Assembly: GCF_003569745.1 (NCBI RefSeq)
Contig: NZ_AP018498.1
Coordinates: forward strand, 992,001 to 1,056,000
DNA: 64,000 bases
Direction of reading: 5' to 3'
Origin: Altererythrobacter sp. B11
GTDB lineage: Bacteria; Pseudomonadota; Alphaproteobacteria; Sphingomonadales; Sphingomonadaceae
How positions within the stretch are numbered: the stretch's first letter is position 1; each line of letters starts with the position of its first letter. The notes below the pieces were generated by a model. It was not told the origin of the DNA. It saw only the letters and a program-made list of their open reading frames with translations, and did no database searches. A program made the translations under genes and the position numbers. Below, in pieces: positions 25,428-34,085 of this stretch.

Positions 25428-27059
25428 TCAGATGATCTCCCCTCCGGCGCGGGCGCGGTCGAGGATGCTGGCTTCATCCCGGCGCACGCGCGTGAGGATG
25501 AACAGCAGGATGACCACGATCAGCGGCGCCACGATGTTGACCGAGATAATCGCCTGCCCCAGGTCGCCCCCGTTGCGATCGGACACGATCCCCACGAAAT
25601 AGGGGCCGATGCCAAGGCCGAGCAGCGTCATCACGATGGTATAGGTCGAGAAGGTGATGCCCCGCATCCGCGGCAGCACCAGTTCCAGCAATTGGGCGTA
25701 GAGCGGCGGCAGCCAGATGGTGAGGATCAGGCTGTAGAAGGTGAAGCGCAGGTAGAAGCTGCCCGCACTTTCGGCGCTGAAGGTCCAGATGCCGAGCAGC
25801 GGCGACACGCCGAGCGCGAACAGGATCAGCCACACGCGCCCCGAAGCGCCCAGCTTCTTCGTCAGCCAGTCCGTCAGCGGCCCGGCGGCAAGCGGGCCGG
25901 CCATGCCCAGCGCGGCAGAGAGCAGGCCGAACTGCAGCCCGGTCTGCGCCATGGAGAGCCCGTATTCCCGCACCAGGAAGGAGGGGGTGAAGCCCATGAT
26001 GCCGTAGTTGATTGAGGTCTGCAGGCCCCCGACCACCATCAGCAGGACCAGCGAGGGCGACAGCATTACCCGATAGGCGGGCGCATCGGTCAGCTTGAAG
26101 GACTGGAACAGGTTGAGGATCACGAACAGGCCGAAGCCGACGACGAACCACTGCAGCACATGCGGATCGAGCGCGAGGCCCAGCGCATGGACCGGCGGCC
26201 GCGGTGAATAGCTTTGCGCGACGGCCGTCATCGTCGAACAGAAGGCGAGAATGATCGCGAGGCCGATGAGGTTGATCGCCCACTGCCGCGCGCCAGCCTT
26301 GCGGTGCCACAGCATGAACCAGTTGCTGCCCGGCGTCACTGCGCCCAGCACGGCGGCGCTGGCCTTGAAAGGGTGCGGATCGGGGCGGGCGACGATGCCG
26401 TCCATCCTGCCGCGGACCGGCTCGCGCATGCGCCAGATCAGCCAAGCCAGCGGCAGCCCCGGAGCGGCGGCGACGAGGAAGGCGAATTGCCAGCCGGAAA
26501 AGCCCAGCGGCGCACCGCCTGCGGCGTAGCGCGTGTCCCACCATTGGGCCACGACCCCGCCCAGTGTCATGGAGAGGCCGAGGCCCAGCGATACGGCGAT
26601 GCCCATCGCGGCCATGGCGGTGCCGCGCCGTTCCCGCGGGAATTCGTCGAAGATGATGCTGTTCGCGGCGGGCTGGGTGGCGCCTTCCCCGATGCCCACG
26701 CCCAGGCGCGAGACGGCGAGGAGAGTGAAGCCCGAGGCGAACGCCGCGAGCCCTGCCGCCACCGACCAGGCGGCGAGGCAGACCGCCAGCAGGCGGGTGC
26801 GGATCCACCCGTCCACCAGCCGCCCGAGGGGCAGCGAGAACAGCGCGTAGAAGAGGGCGAACACCGTCCCGTAGAGCAGGCCCAGCTCCGCATCGCCGAT
26901 ATTCAAATCGGCACGGATGCTGGGGGCCAGGATCGAGAGGATCTGCCGGTCGAGCAGGCTCATCGCCTGCGCCGCCGAGACCAGGGTCAGGGCATACCAC
27001 CCCGCCCGCGAGACCCTAGGAACCGATCGCGGACTGTCGTCAGCGGCTGTCGTCGCCAT
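25428..27059 (-). CDS. MFS transporter (spinster/phthalate-carrier-like) in the ligW operon
   Basis: 543 aa with about 12 membrane segments. Near the start is SLLDRQILSILAPSIRADL, a 'D-R-x-x-x' motif of MFS carriers that take organic acids, then LPLGRLVDGWIRTRLL and VGIGEGATQPAANSIIFDEF. The central loop is long and soluble. Substrate unknown; an aromatic acid is likely because the gene is flanked by the BFDC-like enzyme (stop and start adjacent) and, 145 bp upstream, the quinone-reductase-like gene. It may be co-transcribed with ligW. Confidence 0.83.
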   Translation of the reverse strand: MATTAADDSPRSVPRVSRAGWYALTLVSAAQAMSLLDRQILSILAPSIRADLNIGDAELGLLYGTVFALFYALFSLPLGRLVDGWIRTRLLAVCLAAWSVAAGLAAFASGFTLLAVSRLGVGIGEGATQPAANSIIFDEFPRERRGTAMAAMGIAVSLGLGLSMTLGGVVAQWWDTRYAAGGAPLGFSGWQFAFLVAAAPGLPLAWLIWRMREPVRGRMDGIVARPDPHPFKASAAVLGAVTPGSNWFMLWHRKAGARQWAINLIGLAIILAFCSTMTAVAQSYSPRPPVHALGLALDPHVLQWFVVGFGLFVILNLFQSFKLTDAPAYRVMLSPSLVLLMVVGGLQTSINYGIMGFTPSFLVREYGLSMAQTGLQFGLLSAALGMAGPLAAGPLTDWLTKKLGASGRVWLILFALGVSPLLGIWTFSAESAGSFYLRFTFYSLILTIWLPPLYAQLLELVLPRMRGITFSTYTIVMTLLGLGIGPYFVGIVSDRNGGDLGQAIISVNIVAPLIVVILLFILTRVRRDEASILDRARAGGEII

Positions 27060-27204
27060 GGTACTTCATTCCCCTCCCAGAGATGCTGCTGCCGAAGGAT
27101 GCGGTAGCAGCAACGCGGCCCGGCACTTGCGATCCGCAGGGCGGCCGGGGCGGCGGCATCCGCTGCACCGGCGGCCTTTGCCCGCAAGCCGCGCGTGTGT
27201 TCCG

Positions 27205-28059
27205 TCAGCGCAGCGCGCGGGCGATGGTTTCGGCGATGGGCGTGGTCGGCCTTCCGGCGAGCCGGCTCAGATCGCCGCTCTCGTCGTGCAGCGCGCCCTT
27301 TGCGGTCAGGGCGCTGGTGCTGGCGAGCATCGCTGCGACGGGCGGCGGCAGGCCGGCACCTTCCAGCACCTTGGCGAATTCGCCCTCGCTCAGATTGCGA
27401 TATTCGACCGGCTTGCCGGCAAGGCGCGAAACCTCTGCAGCGAATTCCGCCATGGTCCAGCTTTCGTCACCCGCCAGTTCGTAAACATCGCCGCCCTTGC
27501 CGCTGACCAGCGCGGCGGCTGCTCCCGCGGCGAAGTCCGCCCGCGCGGCGGAGGAAATCCGGCCTTCGCCGGCCGCACCCAGGATCGCGCCCGTTTCCAG
27601 CGCCTGCCCGAGCCCGCCGGTGTAGTTTTCCGAATACCAGCCGTTGCGCAGGATGTCGTAATTCAGCTTGCTTGCAGCCAGCAGCCGTTCGGTGGCCACA
27701 TGCTCCGGCGCGAGCTGGAGCGGAGAGGCATCACCCTTCAGGATCGAGGTATAGGCGAAATAGGACACGCCGGCCTTTTCCGCTGCGCGGATGACATTGC
27801 CGTGCTGGCGCTCCCGCTCTCCAACGGCGTTGCCGGAGATCAGCAGCAGCCGGTCCACGCCCTGCAGGGCGGCATCGAGCGAGGCCGGATCATCATAGTC
27901 GGCCTGCCGCAGCTGCACGCCCTTGTCGGCGTAGGTGGACAGCTTGCCGGTGTCGCGCGCGAGGGCGACGACATCGGCAGGCTCCACCTTCAGCAGCAGT
28001 TCGTCGAGCACCAGTGTGCCCAGCTTGCCCGTGGCGCCGGTAACGGCATAGGTGGCCAT
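27205..28059 (-). CDS. NmrA-like NAD(P)-binding protein, quinone oxidoreductase 2 (YtfG)-like
   Basis: 284 aa atypical short-chain dehydrogenase with TGATGKLGTLVLDELL at the N-terminus for NAD(P)H binding, LLLISGN, and YFAYTSILKG. There is no classical YxxxK pair. Closest by pattern are QOR2/YtfG proteins that reduce quinones with NADPH. A quinone reductase beside aromatic genes could protect from catechol or methoxyquinone redox cycling, which is inference. It starts 12 bp downstream of ligW and reads in the same direction. Confidence 0.85.
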   Translation of the reverse strand: MATYAVTGATGKLGTLVLDELLLKVEPADVVALARDTGKLSTYADKGVQLRQADYDDPASLDAALQGVDRLLLISGNAVGERERQHGNVIRAAEKAGVSYFAYTSILKGDASPLQLAPEHVATERLLAASKLNYDILRNGWYSENYTGGLGQALETGAILGAAGEGRISSAARADFAAGAAAALVSGKGGDVYELAGDESWTMAEFAAEVSRLAGKPVEYRNLSEGEFAKVLEGAGLPPPVAAMLASTSALTAKGALHDESGDLSRLAGRPTTPIAETIARALR

Positions 28060-28071
28060 GATCGTCCTCTC

Positions 28072-29127
28072 TTACAACTTGAACCAGCGCTCGGCATTGG
28101 TCTGGAAGAACTTCTTCTTCTGCGAGTCGCTGATGTCCATATCGTCCATCCAGCGTACTTCCTCGGGCAGATACTGATAGGGGTAATCCATCGCATACAT
28201 TACGCGATCTTCCCCCATCACCTCGATCATTAGCTTGATCGCCGGCTCGAATGCCATGCCGCTGTTGGTGGCGAGCACATTGTTGCGCAGATAATGGAAC
28301 AGATCGTGCTGCAGCGGCTGCAGGCGCGGATAGCGCTGCGAGCGCACGCCGGCGCGATGCATGTAGTCGTGGCGATAGATCCAGTAGGGGATCGCCTCGC
28401 AGCCGTGGCCCAGCATCATCTGCAGGCCGGGATAGCGATCGAACACGCCGGTGGTCAGCATCCGCAGCCCGTGGAAGCTCGTCTCCACGCCGAAGCCGAA
28501 CACGGCGCCGTCCAGCCCGGCTTCCACCATGCTGCCGATCATGCCGTCGGGCGGACCCTGCGGGTGGATGTAGAGCGGCAGGTCCAGATCGGCGCAGGCG
28601 CGCAGGATCGGGTCGAACTGCTCCTCGTCCAGATAGTGGCCATGCGTGTGGCTGTTCACCTGCACGCCGTGGAAGCCCAGTTCTTCCTTGCCGCGGCGCA
28701 GTTCCTCCGCCGACCATTCCGGATCCTGCGGCGCGATGGCGATCATGCCGTAGAACCGATCGGGATAGCGCTCGCACGCGTCCTTCAACTGGTTGTTGCT
28801 GTTGCGGGCGATGCGCTTCGCTTCCTCGACATCATGCAGCGACTGCACACCGGGGCTGGTCATCGCCAGCACCGCCTTGTCGATGCCGCTGTCGTCCATC
28901 GCTTGGATGCGCAGTTCGCCCAGGTCCAGCAGGCGCTCGCGAATGAAGGTCGTGCGTTCGGAAGGGCTGGTGCCATAAAAGCCCCACAGCGACATGGTGC
29001 CCTTGTCGGCGCGGCCTTCCTTCACCAGCCGCATGATCGCATCCAGCTGTTCCTGCGTGGCGAAGGCTTCTTCCGTGGCGATGCGCAGATAGCCGCGATC
29101 CCCGCCGGTCTTCAGTTCATGTGTCAT
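28072..29127 (-). CDS. ligW: 5-Carboxyvanillate decarboxylase (LigW-type amidohydrolase-superfamily enzyme)
   Basis: Mn2+-dependent decarboxylase that turns 5-carboxyvanillate into vanillate in the catabolism of 5-5 (biphenyl) lignin dimers. The 351-aa sequence is strikingly like SYK-6 LigW as I remember it, from its first residues (MTHELKTGGDRGYLRIATEE) to the end (NAERWFKL). At identical numbering are the metal ligands Glu19, His188 (YIHP) and Asp314 (YAMDYPYQY), His241 (LGHG), and the substrate arginines Arg58 (SPSERTT) and Arg252 (YWIYRHDY). Start ATG 29127. The neighbours are an aldehyde dehydrogenase upstream and a quinone reductase downstream. Gamma-resorcylate decarboxylase is a related but less close alternative. 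Confidence 0.88.
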   Translation of the reverse strand: MTHELKTGGDRGYLRIATEEAFATQEQLDAIMRLVKEGRADKGTMSLWGFYGTSPSERTTFIRERLLDLGELRIQAMDDSGIDKAVLAMTSPGVQSLHDVEEAKRIARNSNNQLKDACERYPDRFYGMIAIAPQDPEWSAEELRRGKEELGFHGVQVNSHTHGHYLDEEQFDPILRACADLDLPLYIHPQGPPDGMIGSMVEAGLDGAVFGFGVETSFHGLRMLTTGVFDRYPGLQMMLGHGCEAIPYWIYRHDYMHRAGVRSQRYPRLQPLQHDLFHYLRNNVLATNSGMAFEPAIKLMIEVMGEDRVMYAMDYPYQYLPEEVRWMDDMDISDSQKKKFFQTNAERWFKL

Positions 29128-29241
29128 GCTTGCCTCGATCTTGCTGCGCATCCCTCGCCGGGCTCGGGATGGCGAATGAATTGCTTCGGGTCGGCGGCGC
29201 GCGCGGGCCGGGCGGTGCCGGCACGCGCGCCGAACGCCCGA

Positions 29242-30672
29242 CTAGGCTTCGTGGACGGTCTTGGTCACCATGCAGGCGAGTACGCCTTCCGGCCCGTCCT
29301 CGCTGCCATGGCCGGACCATTTCACGCCGCCGAAGGGCGCGTCGGCCCCGCCGATCATGTGGCTGTTGATGCCCACCATGCCTGCCTCGATCTCCGTCGC
29401 AAGGCGGCGCTGGCGGCCCGCATCGCCGGTCCAGGCGTAGGCGGCAAGACCATAGGGGAGGCGGTTCGCTTCGGCGATCATGTCCTCTTCGCCCTTGAAG
29501 GGGTTGATGAGGGCGACGGGGCCGAAGGGCTCCTCGTTCATGATTTCTGCGTCCAGCGGGATTTCAGACAGCACGCTGGGCGCATAGAAGAAGCCGCGAT
29601 TGCCGATCCGCTCGCCGCCATGGCCCAGCTTGGCGCCGCGGCTCTTCGCGTCGCCGATCAGGCGGTCCATCGCTTCGGGGCGGCGCGGATTGGCCATGGG
29701 GCCCATCTGCGTGCCGTCCTCCAGCCCGTCGCCCACCTTCACCTTCCTGGCGCGTTCGATGAAGCCGTCGCGGAACCGTTCGAACACATTCTCTTCGACG
29801 ATGAAGCGCGTGGGGCTGACGCAGACCTGGCCGCAATTGCGGTATTTGCCGGCAACGGCGGTATCCAGCGCCTTGTCCAGATCGGCATCACCGAACACCA
29901 GCACCGGGCCATGCCCGCCCAGTTCCATCGTGGTCCGCTGCATGTTGTCCGCCGCCAGCTTGGCGAGATGCTTGCCCACCGCGGTGGAGCCGGTGAAGCT
30001 GAGCTTGCGGATAATCGGGCTGCCGAGCAGGTGGCGGCTCACCTCATCCGGCACGCCGAACACCGCCTGGCCCACTTCCTTGGGCAGGCCCGCGTCGAGC
30101 AGGCACTGCAGCACGGCAAGGGCGCTCGCCGGCGTCTCTTCCGCGCATTTGAGGATCACGGAGCAGCCCGCGGCCACCGGCGCACCCAGCTTGCGGCCGG
30201 GATTGCCGATCGGGAAGTTCCACGGGGCGAAGGCGGCCACGGGCCCGACCGGCTCGTGCCGCACGGTGGAGCGCATGCCTTCCGGGCGCACCAGCTCGCG
30301 GCCGTAGAGGCGGAAGCATTCGCCGGCGTAGAAATTGAACAGGCCGACATTCATCATCACTTCGATGCGGCTTTCGGCCAGCGGCTTGCCCTGTTCCATC
30401 GTGGCGATGCGGGCAATGTCCTCCTGCCGTTCCATCATCAGGCGGGCCGCGCCCTGCAGCACGGCTGCGCGCTGCTGCGGGGTGGACTTGCGCCAGATGC
30501 GGAAGCCCTTCTCCGCCACTTCGAGCGCACGGTCGAGATCGGCCGCTTCGGCCAGCGGCAGCGCGCCGATCGGTTCGCCGGTTACGGGGTTCACCACATC
30601 GAACGTGCGGCGGCCGCCGCCCGATACCTTCTCGCCGTCGATGATCATGTGCAGGCTGGGATATTCGGCCAC
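29242..30672 (-). CDS. NAD(P)-dependent aldehyde dehydrogenase
   Basis: 476 aa of the succinate-semialdehyde/aromatic aldehyde dehydrogenase group. Motifs: FAPWNFPIGNPGRKLG, SFTGSTAVGKHL, catalytic Glu in TMELGGHGPVLVF and catalytic Cys in YRNCGQVCVSPTRF. The GTG at 30672 is used because GAGGAG lies 6 bases upstream; a longer reading to 30696 lacks a site. Placed just ahead of ligW, it may oxidise an aromatic aldehyde (vanillin-type or 5-formyl acids arising from stilbene cleavage) to the acid that LigW or LigM then uses. Substrate is inferred from context only. Confidence 0.88.
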   Translation of the reverse strand: MAEYPSLHMIIDGEKVSGGGRRTFDVVNPVTGEPIGALPLAEAADLDRALEVAEKGFRIWRKSTPQQRAAVLQGAARLMMERQEDIARIATMEQGKPLAESRIEVMMNVGLFNFYAGECFRLYGRELVRPEGMRSTVRHEPVGPVAAFAPWNFPIGNPGRKLGAPVAAGCSVILKCAEETPASALAVLQCLLDAGLPKEVGQAVFGVPDEVSRHLLGSPIIRKLSFTGSTAVGKHLAKLAADNMQRTTMELGGHGPVLVFGDADLDKALDTAVAGKYRNCGQVCVSPTRFIVEENVFERFRDGFIERARKVKVGDGLEDGTQMGPMANPRRPEAMDRLIGDAKSRGAKLGHGGERIGNRGFFYAPSVLSEIPLDAEIMNEEPFGPVALINPFKGEEDMIAEANRLPYGLAAYAWTGDAGRQRRLATEIEAGMVGINSHMIGGADAPFGGVKWSGHGSEDGPEGVLACMVTKTVHEA

Positions 30673-30778
30673 TCGCGGCTCCTCTGCATGTTGCAACTGC
30701 GGGAGCGCGCGTCATGCTCGGCCAGCGCCGCCGGTGCAACACCGGGCCGCACTCGCGGCGAGCCGGACGACTCTCCCA

Positions 30779-30787
30779 TTTCGTATG
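30779..30787. promoter_or_regulatory. TTTCGTATG box upstream of aldehyde dehydrogenase
   Basis: In the 171-bp region between the MFS stop (30844) and the aldehyde dehydrogenase start (30672), TTTCGTATG resembles the TTTCGCATACATGAAA element at 38633 and ATACGAA at 43476. It is a candidate operator for a regulator shared by these genes. The rest of the region has no clear feature. Confidence 0.25.
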
Positions 30788-30843
30788 TTCTGCTTACAAT
30801 CCTGAAACGGACACGGAAAGCTGTCAACGTTCGCGCGGCCCGA

Positions 30844-32256
30844 TCAGAGCCCTTGCGCCTCCAGCCGCTCCACTTCCTCGCGATAGGGGCGGATGGCGCG
30901 CCACATGGAGAAGGTGGCGATCGGCATGAAAACCGCCGCAACGATCAGCAGGGCTTCCCACAATTTGTCGGGATCGCCCACGATCACATCGCTGACCGTG
31001 CCGATCACGAAGCTGCCCATGGCGCCGAAGAAGGTGTACATGAAGAGATAGAGCGCCGTCACCTGCCCCCGCATGGCATTGGGCGCGATGCGCTGGATCG
31101 CTGCATTCTGCGCCGGCGCACCGGCAAGGCCGAAGAAGGCGGTCATCGCCATGCAGCCCAGCGCCAGTTCGCCGCTCGGCATCAGCGGAGCGGCAATGGC
31201 GAACACGGTGGTGCAGGAAAAGATGATCGCCGTGGCGCGGATATTGCCGTCCTTGTGGCGCTTGTTCATCCAGCTGACGAAGATGCCGCCCATCAGCAGG
31301 CCCAGCAGGCTTGCCGTCAGCAGGAGCGGGGCGAGCAGATTGCCGATCTCCGCCTCGCTCCAGCCATAGGTGCGCGCCACGAAGGGCACGCGCCAGGCGG
31401 GCAGGCCCTGGCTTTCGATGGCCGACATGGCGAGGGCGATGAACAGCGGCCAGTACACCGCGCCGCGCGTGTTTATGGCCTTGAGCGCGTCCAGCCCGGT
31501 GAAGGCCAGCAACCGGCGGCCGAGGGGCGCTCCGGCTGGGACCAGCGGCTCTCCCTGCGCCGGATTGCGCCGCGGCGGTTCCTTCACGGTCAGGAACATC
31601 AGGGATGCAACCAGCCCGGGCACGCCGATGATGATGAGGATCCACTGCCAGCTGAAGATCGTCAGCCCGGCGAAGCTGCTCGTCGCGGGCAGCGTGTCGG
31701 TCCAGGCGATCATCCGCCCGCCGCCCCAGGTGCCGAGCGCATTGGCCAGGGTATAGGACAGCTGCATCAGCGCGAAGACCAGCGGGATGCGCATGGGGCG
31801 GAAATAATCCGCCATCATCGAATAGCTGCCCGGCCCGTTCGCCGCGCCGCCCGCGCCCACGAACAGGCGCGAGCCGACCAGCTGGCCGAAGCTTTGCGCC
31901 AGGCCGCCCAGCGCGGTGATCGTGCCGAGCGTGGCGATGCTGGCCGAGAGCACGAATTTGCGCGGATAGAGATCGACCAGCCGGGCGAGGGGGATGCCGA
32001 CGAAGACGAAGGCAACGATGCTCGCAGGCCCGAGCACGAAGCCCAGGGCGCTGTCCGACAGGGCGAAGCTGGCCTTGATCCGCTCCGCCAGCATGGCGAA
32101 CACGGTGGTGTCGAAGAAATTGAGAAAGGTGGAAAAGATGATCACGAACAGCGCGTAGAACCCGGCCTTTTCGCTCGGCCAGGGCGGGGACGCCGCGCCC
32201 GCCGCGGGCTCTTCCTGTTCAGCCACGATGGGCTGGGCACTGGGTGCGATCGCCAT
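30844..32256 (-). CDS. MFS transporter
   Basis: 470 aa, about 12 membrane segments after a 30-residue cytoplasmic Ala/Pro-rich N-terminus. NFFDTTVFAMLAERIKASF in the first segment and VGIPLARLVDLYPRKFVL in the loop mark a spinster-like or sugar-acid/aromatic-acid MFS carrier. It is divergent from the exported NTF2-like gene at 32405 across a 148-bp gap that contains GCCTagtaggAGGC and CCGtcgtaaaaCGG inverted repeats. Third MFS gene of the aromatic block; substrate not known. Confidence 0.82.
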   Translation of the reverse strand: MAIAPSAQPIVAEQEEPAAGAASPPWPSEKAGFYALFVIIFSTFLNFFDTTVFAMLAERIKASFALSDSALGFVLGPASIVAFVFVGIPLARLVDLYPRKFVLSASIATLGTITALGGLAQSFGQLVGSRLFVGAGGAANGPGSYSMMADYFRPMRIPLVFALMQLSYTLANALGTWGGGRMIAWTDTLPATSSFAGLTIFSWQWILIIIGVPGLVASLMFLTVKEPPRRNPAQGEPLVPAGAPLGRRLLAFTGLDALKAINTRGAVYWPLFIALAMSAIESQGLPAWRVPFVARTYGWSEAEIGNLLAPLLLTASLLGLLMGGIFVSWMNKRHKDGNIRATAIIFSCTTVFAIAAPLMPSGELALGCMAMTAFFGLAGAPAQNAAIQRIAPNAMRGQVTALYLFMYTFFGAMGSFVIGTVSDVIVGDPDKLWEALLIVAAVFMPIATFSMWRAIRPYREEVERLEAQGL

Positions 32257-32404
32257 TCCTCATCCTCCGGGCAACCCGCTCCGAGGTGGGCTGCAGCTTC
32301 TTTCCACTTGCCCGCATTTGTAGGTGGTGCCTAGTAGGAGGCGAAATAGAAAAATTGTCGCATTCCGTCGTAAAACGGCGGGTCGGACGGGAGAAGACGA
32401 GACA

Positions 32405-33067
32405 ATGCTTGGCAATCGTTGCGGGCGCGCTTCGGGCACGGCCCGACCCCACCAATCCGTCTTTCGCTTCCGCCGGGCCATCGCCGCCGCGGCGTTTTCC
32501 CTTTGCATCACAGGAGTTTCAGCCATGCCCGCAGCGGCCAGCCCCCAGGACTACAGCGACAGCTATGCGCGGGACCGTGCCGAGATCGAAGATCTCATGG
32601 CGCGCTATCTCTTCGCGATGGATTATAACGACATGGATGCCTATGTCGCGACCTTCACCGAGGATGGCGAGCTGGAATTCGCCAGCGGCACGGCGAAGGG
32701 GCGGGCCGATATCCGCAAGACGGCGCAGGCGTTCAAGGATCGCATCGGCAGCGTCTACAAGGATGTGGACGGCAATCCGGCGGTGCTGCGCCATGTGCTG
32801 GCGCATACGGTGATCCGGGTGGAGGGCGATCGCGCCTGGGCACGCGCCTTCTGGTATGAAATGGCCAATGACGGGCCGCGGAACGCATCCGGCCGCCTGA
32901 CGCCGCAGATCGGCACCTTCGGCATCTACGAGGATGAGCTGGAGAGGGTGGACGGCCACTGGCTATTCTCCAAGCGGCGCATTCTCAACGAATTCCTGCC
33001 CGGCCGCGATTCAGGCTCGGTCAATCCGGTGCAGCAGATGGATGCCGCGGCTGCCGCCACGAAGTAG
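32405..33067 (+). CDS. NTF2/SnoaL-like protein with signal peptide
   Basis: 220 aa. RFRRAIAAAAFSLCITGVSA with a following A-A-A-S forms a signal peptide, so the mature domain (from about residue 48) should be periplasmic. It is a SnoaL-like alpha+beta cone: RAEIEDLMARYLFAMDYNDM, then DAYVATFTEDGELEFASGTA, a central RHVLAHTVIRVEGDRAWAR and GTFGIYEDELERVDGHWLFSK. The NTF2 superfamily includes LdpA, the lyase that removes formaldehyde from beta-1 lignin dimers to make stilbenes. Export would be unusual for that role. It reads into the LigD-like gene 27 bp downstream. Start ATG 32405; ATG 32525 would give a version without signal peptide. Confidence 0.78.
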   Translation: MLGNRCGRASGTARPHQSVFRFRRAIAAAAFSLCITGVSAMPAAASPQDYSDSYARDRAEIEDLMARYLFAMDYNDMDAYVATFTEDGELEFASGTAKGRADIRKTAQAFKDRIGSVYKDVDGNPAVLRHVLAHTVIRVEGDRAWARAFWYEMANDGPRNASGRLTPQIGTFGIYEDELERVDGHWLFSKRRILNEFLPGRDSGSVNPVQQMDAAAAATK

Positions 33068-33094
33068 CGCCGCCGCCAGCGGGAGAAATACGCC

Positions 33095-34015
33095 ATGAAG
33101 GATTTCGCGGGCCGTACCGCATTCGTGACCGGCGGCGCCAACGGTGTCGGTATCGGCATCGTGCGCAACCTGCTGAACGCGGGTTGCAAGGTCGCCATCG
33201 CCGACATTCGCCAGGATGCAATCGATCGCGCACTCGCCTCGCTCGACAATCGCGAGGTCATGGGAATCCGGCTGGATGTGTCGAGCCGGGAAGGTTTCCG
33301 TGAGGCGGCCGATCGGGCCGAGGCGGAACTCGGGCCGGTCAGCCTGCTGTTCAACAACGCCGGCGTGAACCTTTTCCAGTCGATCGAGGATTCGTCTTAC
33401 GACGATTGGGACTGGCTGCTGGGCGTGAACCTCCACGGCGTGATCAACGGCGTGATGACCTTCGCCCCGCGGATGAAGCAGCGGGTGCTGGCGGGGGAGC
33501 AGACGGGCGGACACATTACCAACACCGCCAGCATGGCGAGCTTCGTGGCCGGCGGCATTCCCGGCATCTACAACACCACCAAATTCGCCGTGCGCGGCCT
33601 GTCCTACTCGCTGCGCCATTCGATGTGCGACTATGGTATAGGCGTTTCCGTGGTGCATCCGGGGCTGGTGAAGAGCTACATCTACGCCAGCGACGATGTC
33701 CGGCCGGACGAGCTCAAGCGCGAGATGAAGCCGGTGGATACAGATCATGTGAAGCGCCTGGAGGGCGTGCACGAATTCGGCATGGAGCCCGACGTGATCG
33801 GGGAGCGCATCCTCGACGGCATTCGCGAGAACCGCGCCAACATCTTCACCCATCCTGACCACAAGGAGGAGGTGCGCGAGCTGTTCGACGAGATCCTGAG
33901 CGATTATCGCGACTATCCTCCGGATGCCGGGTTCGACCAGCGTGTGGGGTTCGAGAAGATGCGGCAGGAAAAGTTCAGCGAGACGCGGCGCAAGGCGCGC
34001 GATCTCGCCCGATAG
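33095..34015 (+). CDS. Short-chain dehydrogenase, LigD-like C-alpha dehydrogenase
   Basis: 306 aa, NAD(P)-dependent alcohol oxidation. FVTGGANGVGIGI binds the nucleotide; NNAGV, the Ser of NTASMAS and YNTTK complete the SDR set. The distinctive blocks SSYDDWDWLLGVNLHGVING and CDYGIGVSVVHPGLVKS, and the C-terminal EFGMEPDVIGERI, strongly resemble SYK-6 LigD/LigL/LigN, enzymes that oxidise the C-alpha hydroxyl of beta-aryl-ether lignin dimers. That makes a side-chain alcohol of a lignin-derived compound the best guess. RBS GGGAGAA precedes ATG 33095. No beta-etherase gene is near. Confidence 0.85.
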   Translation: MKDFAGRTAFVTGGANGVGIGIVRNLLNAGCKVAIADIRQDAIDRALASLDNREVMGIRLDVSSREGFREAADRAEAELGPVSLLFNNAGVNLFQSIEDSSYDDWDWLLGVNLHGVINGVMTFAPRMKQRVLAGEQTGGHITNTASMASFVAGGIPGIYNTTKFAVRGLSYSLRHSMCDYGIGVSVVHPGLVKSYIYASDDVRPDELKREMKPVDTDHVKRLEGVHEFGMEPDVIGERILDGIRENRANIFTHPDHKEEVRELFDEILSDYRDYPPDAGFDQRVGFEKMRQEKFSETRRKARDLAR

Positions 34016-34085
34016 GCTGCCGCCGGCGGTCCCTGTCCGCCGCCTGTAGACGCGACTCGCGCGGTGCGGCATGGGGACGGATCAC

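Noticed and set aside
28294-32334. A 1346-codon plus-strand open frame
   Set aside because: It runs antisense to ligW, ALDH and an MFS gene, is His/Ala/Arg-rich with no domains, and is an artefact of high GC third positions.
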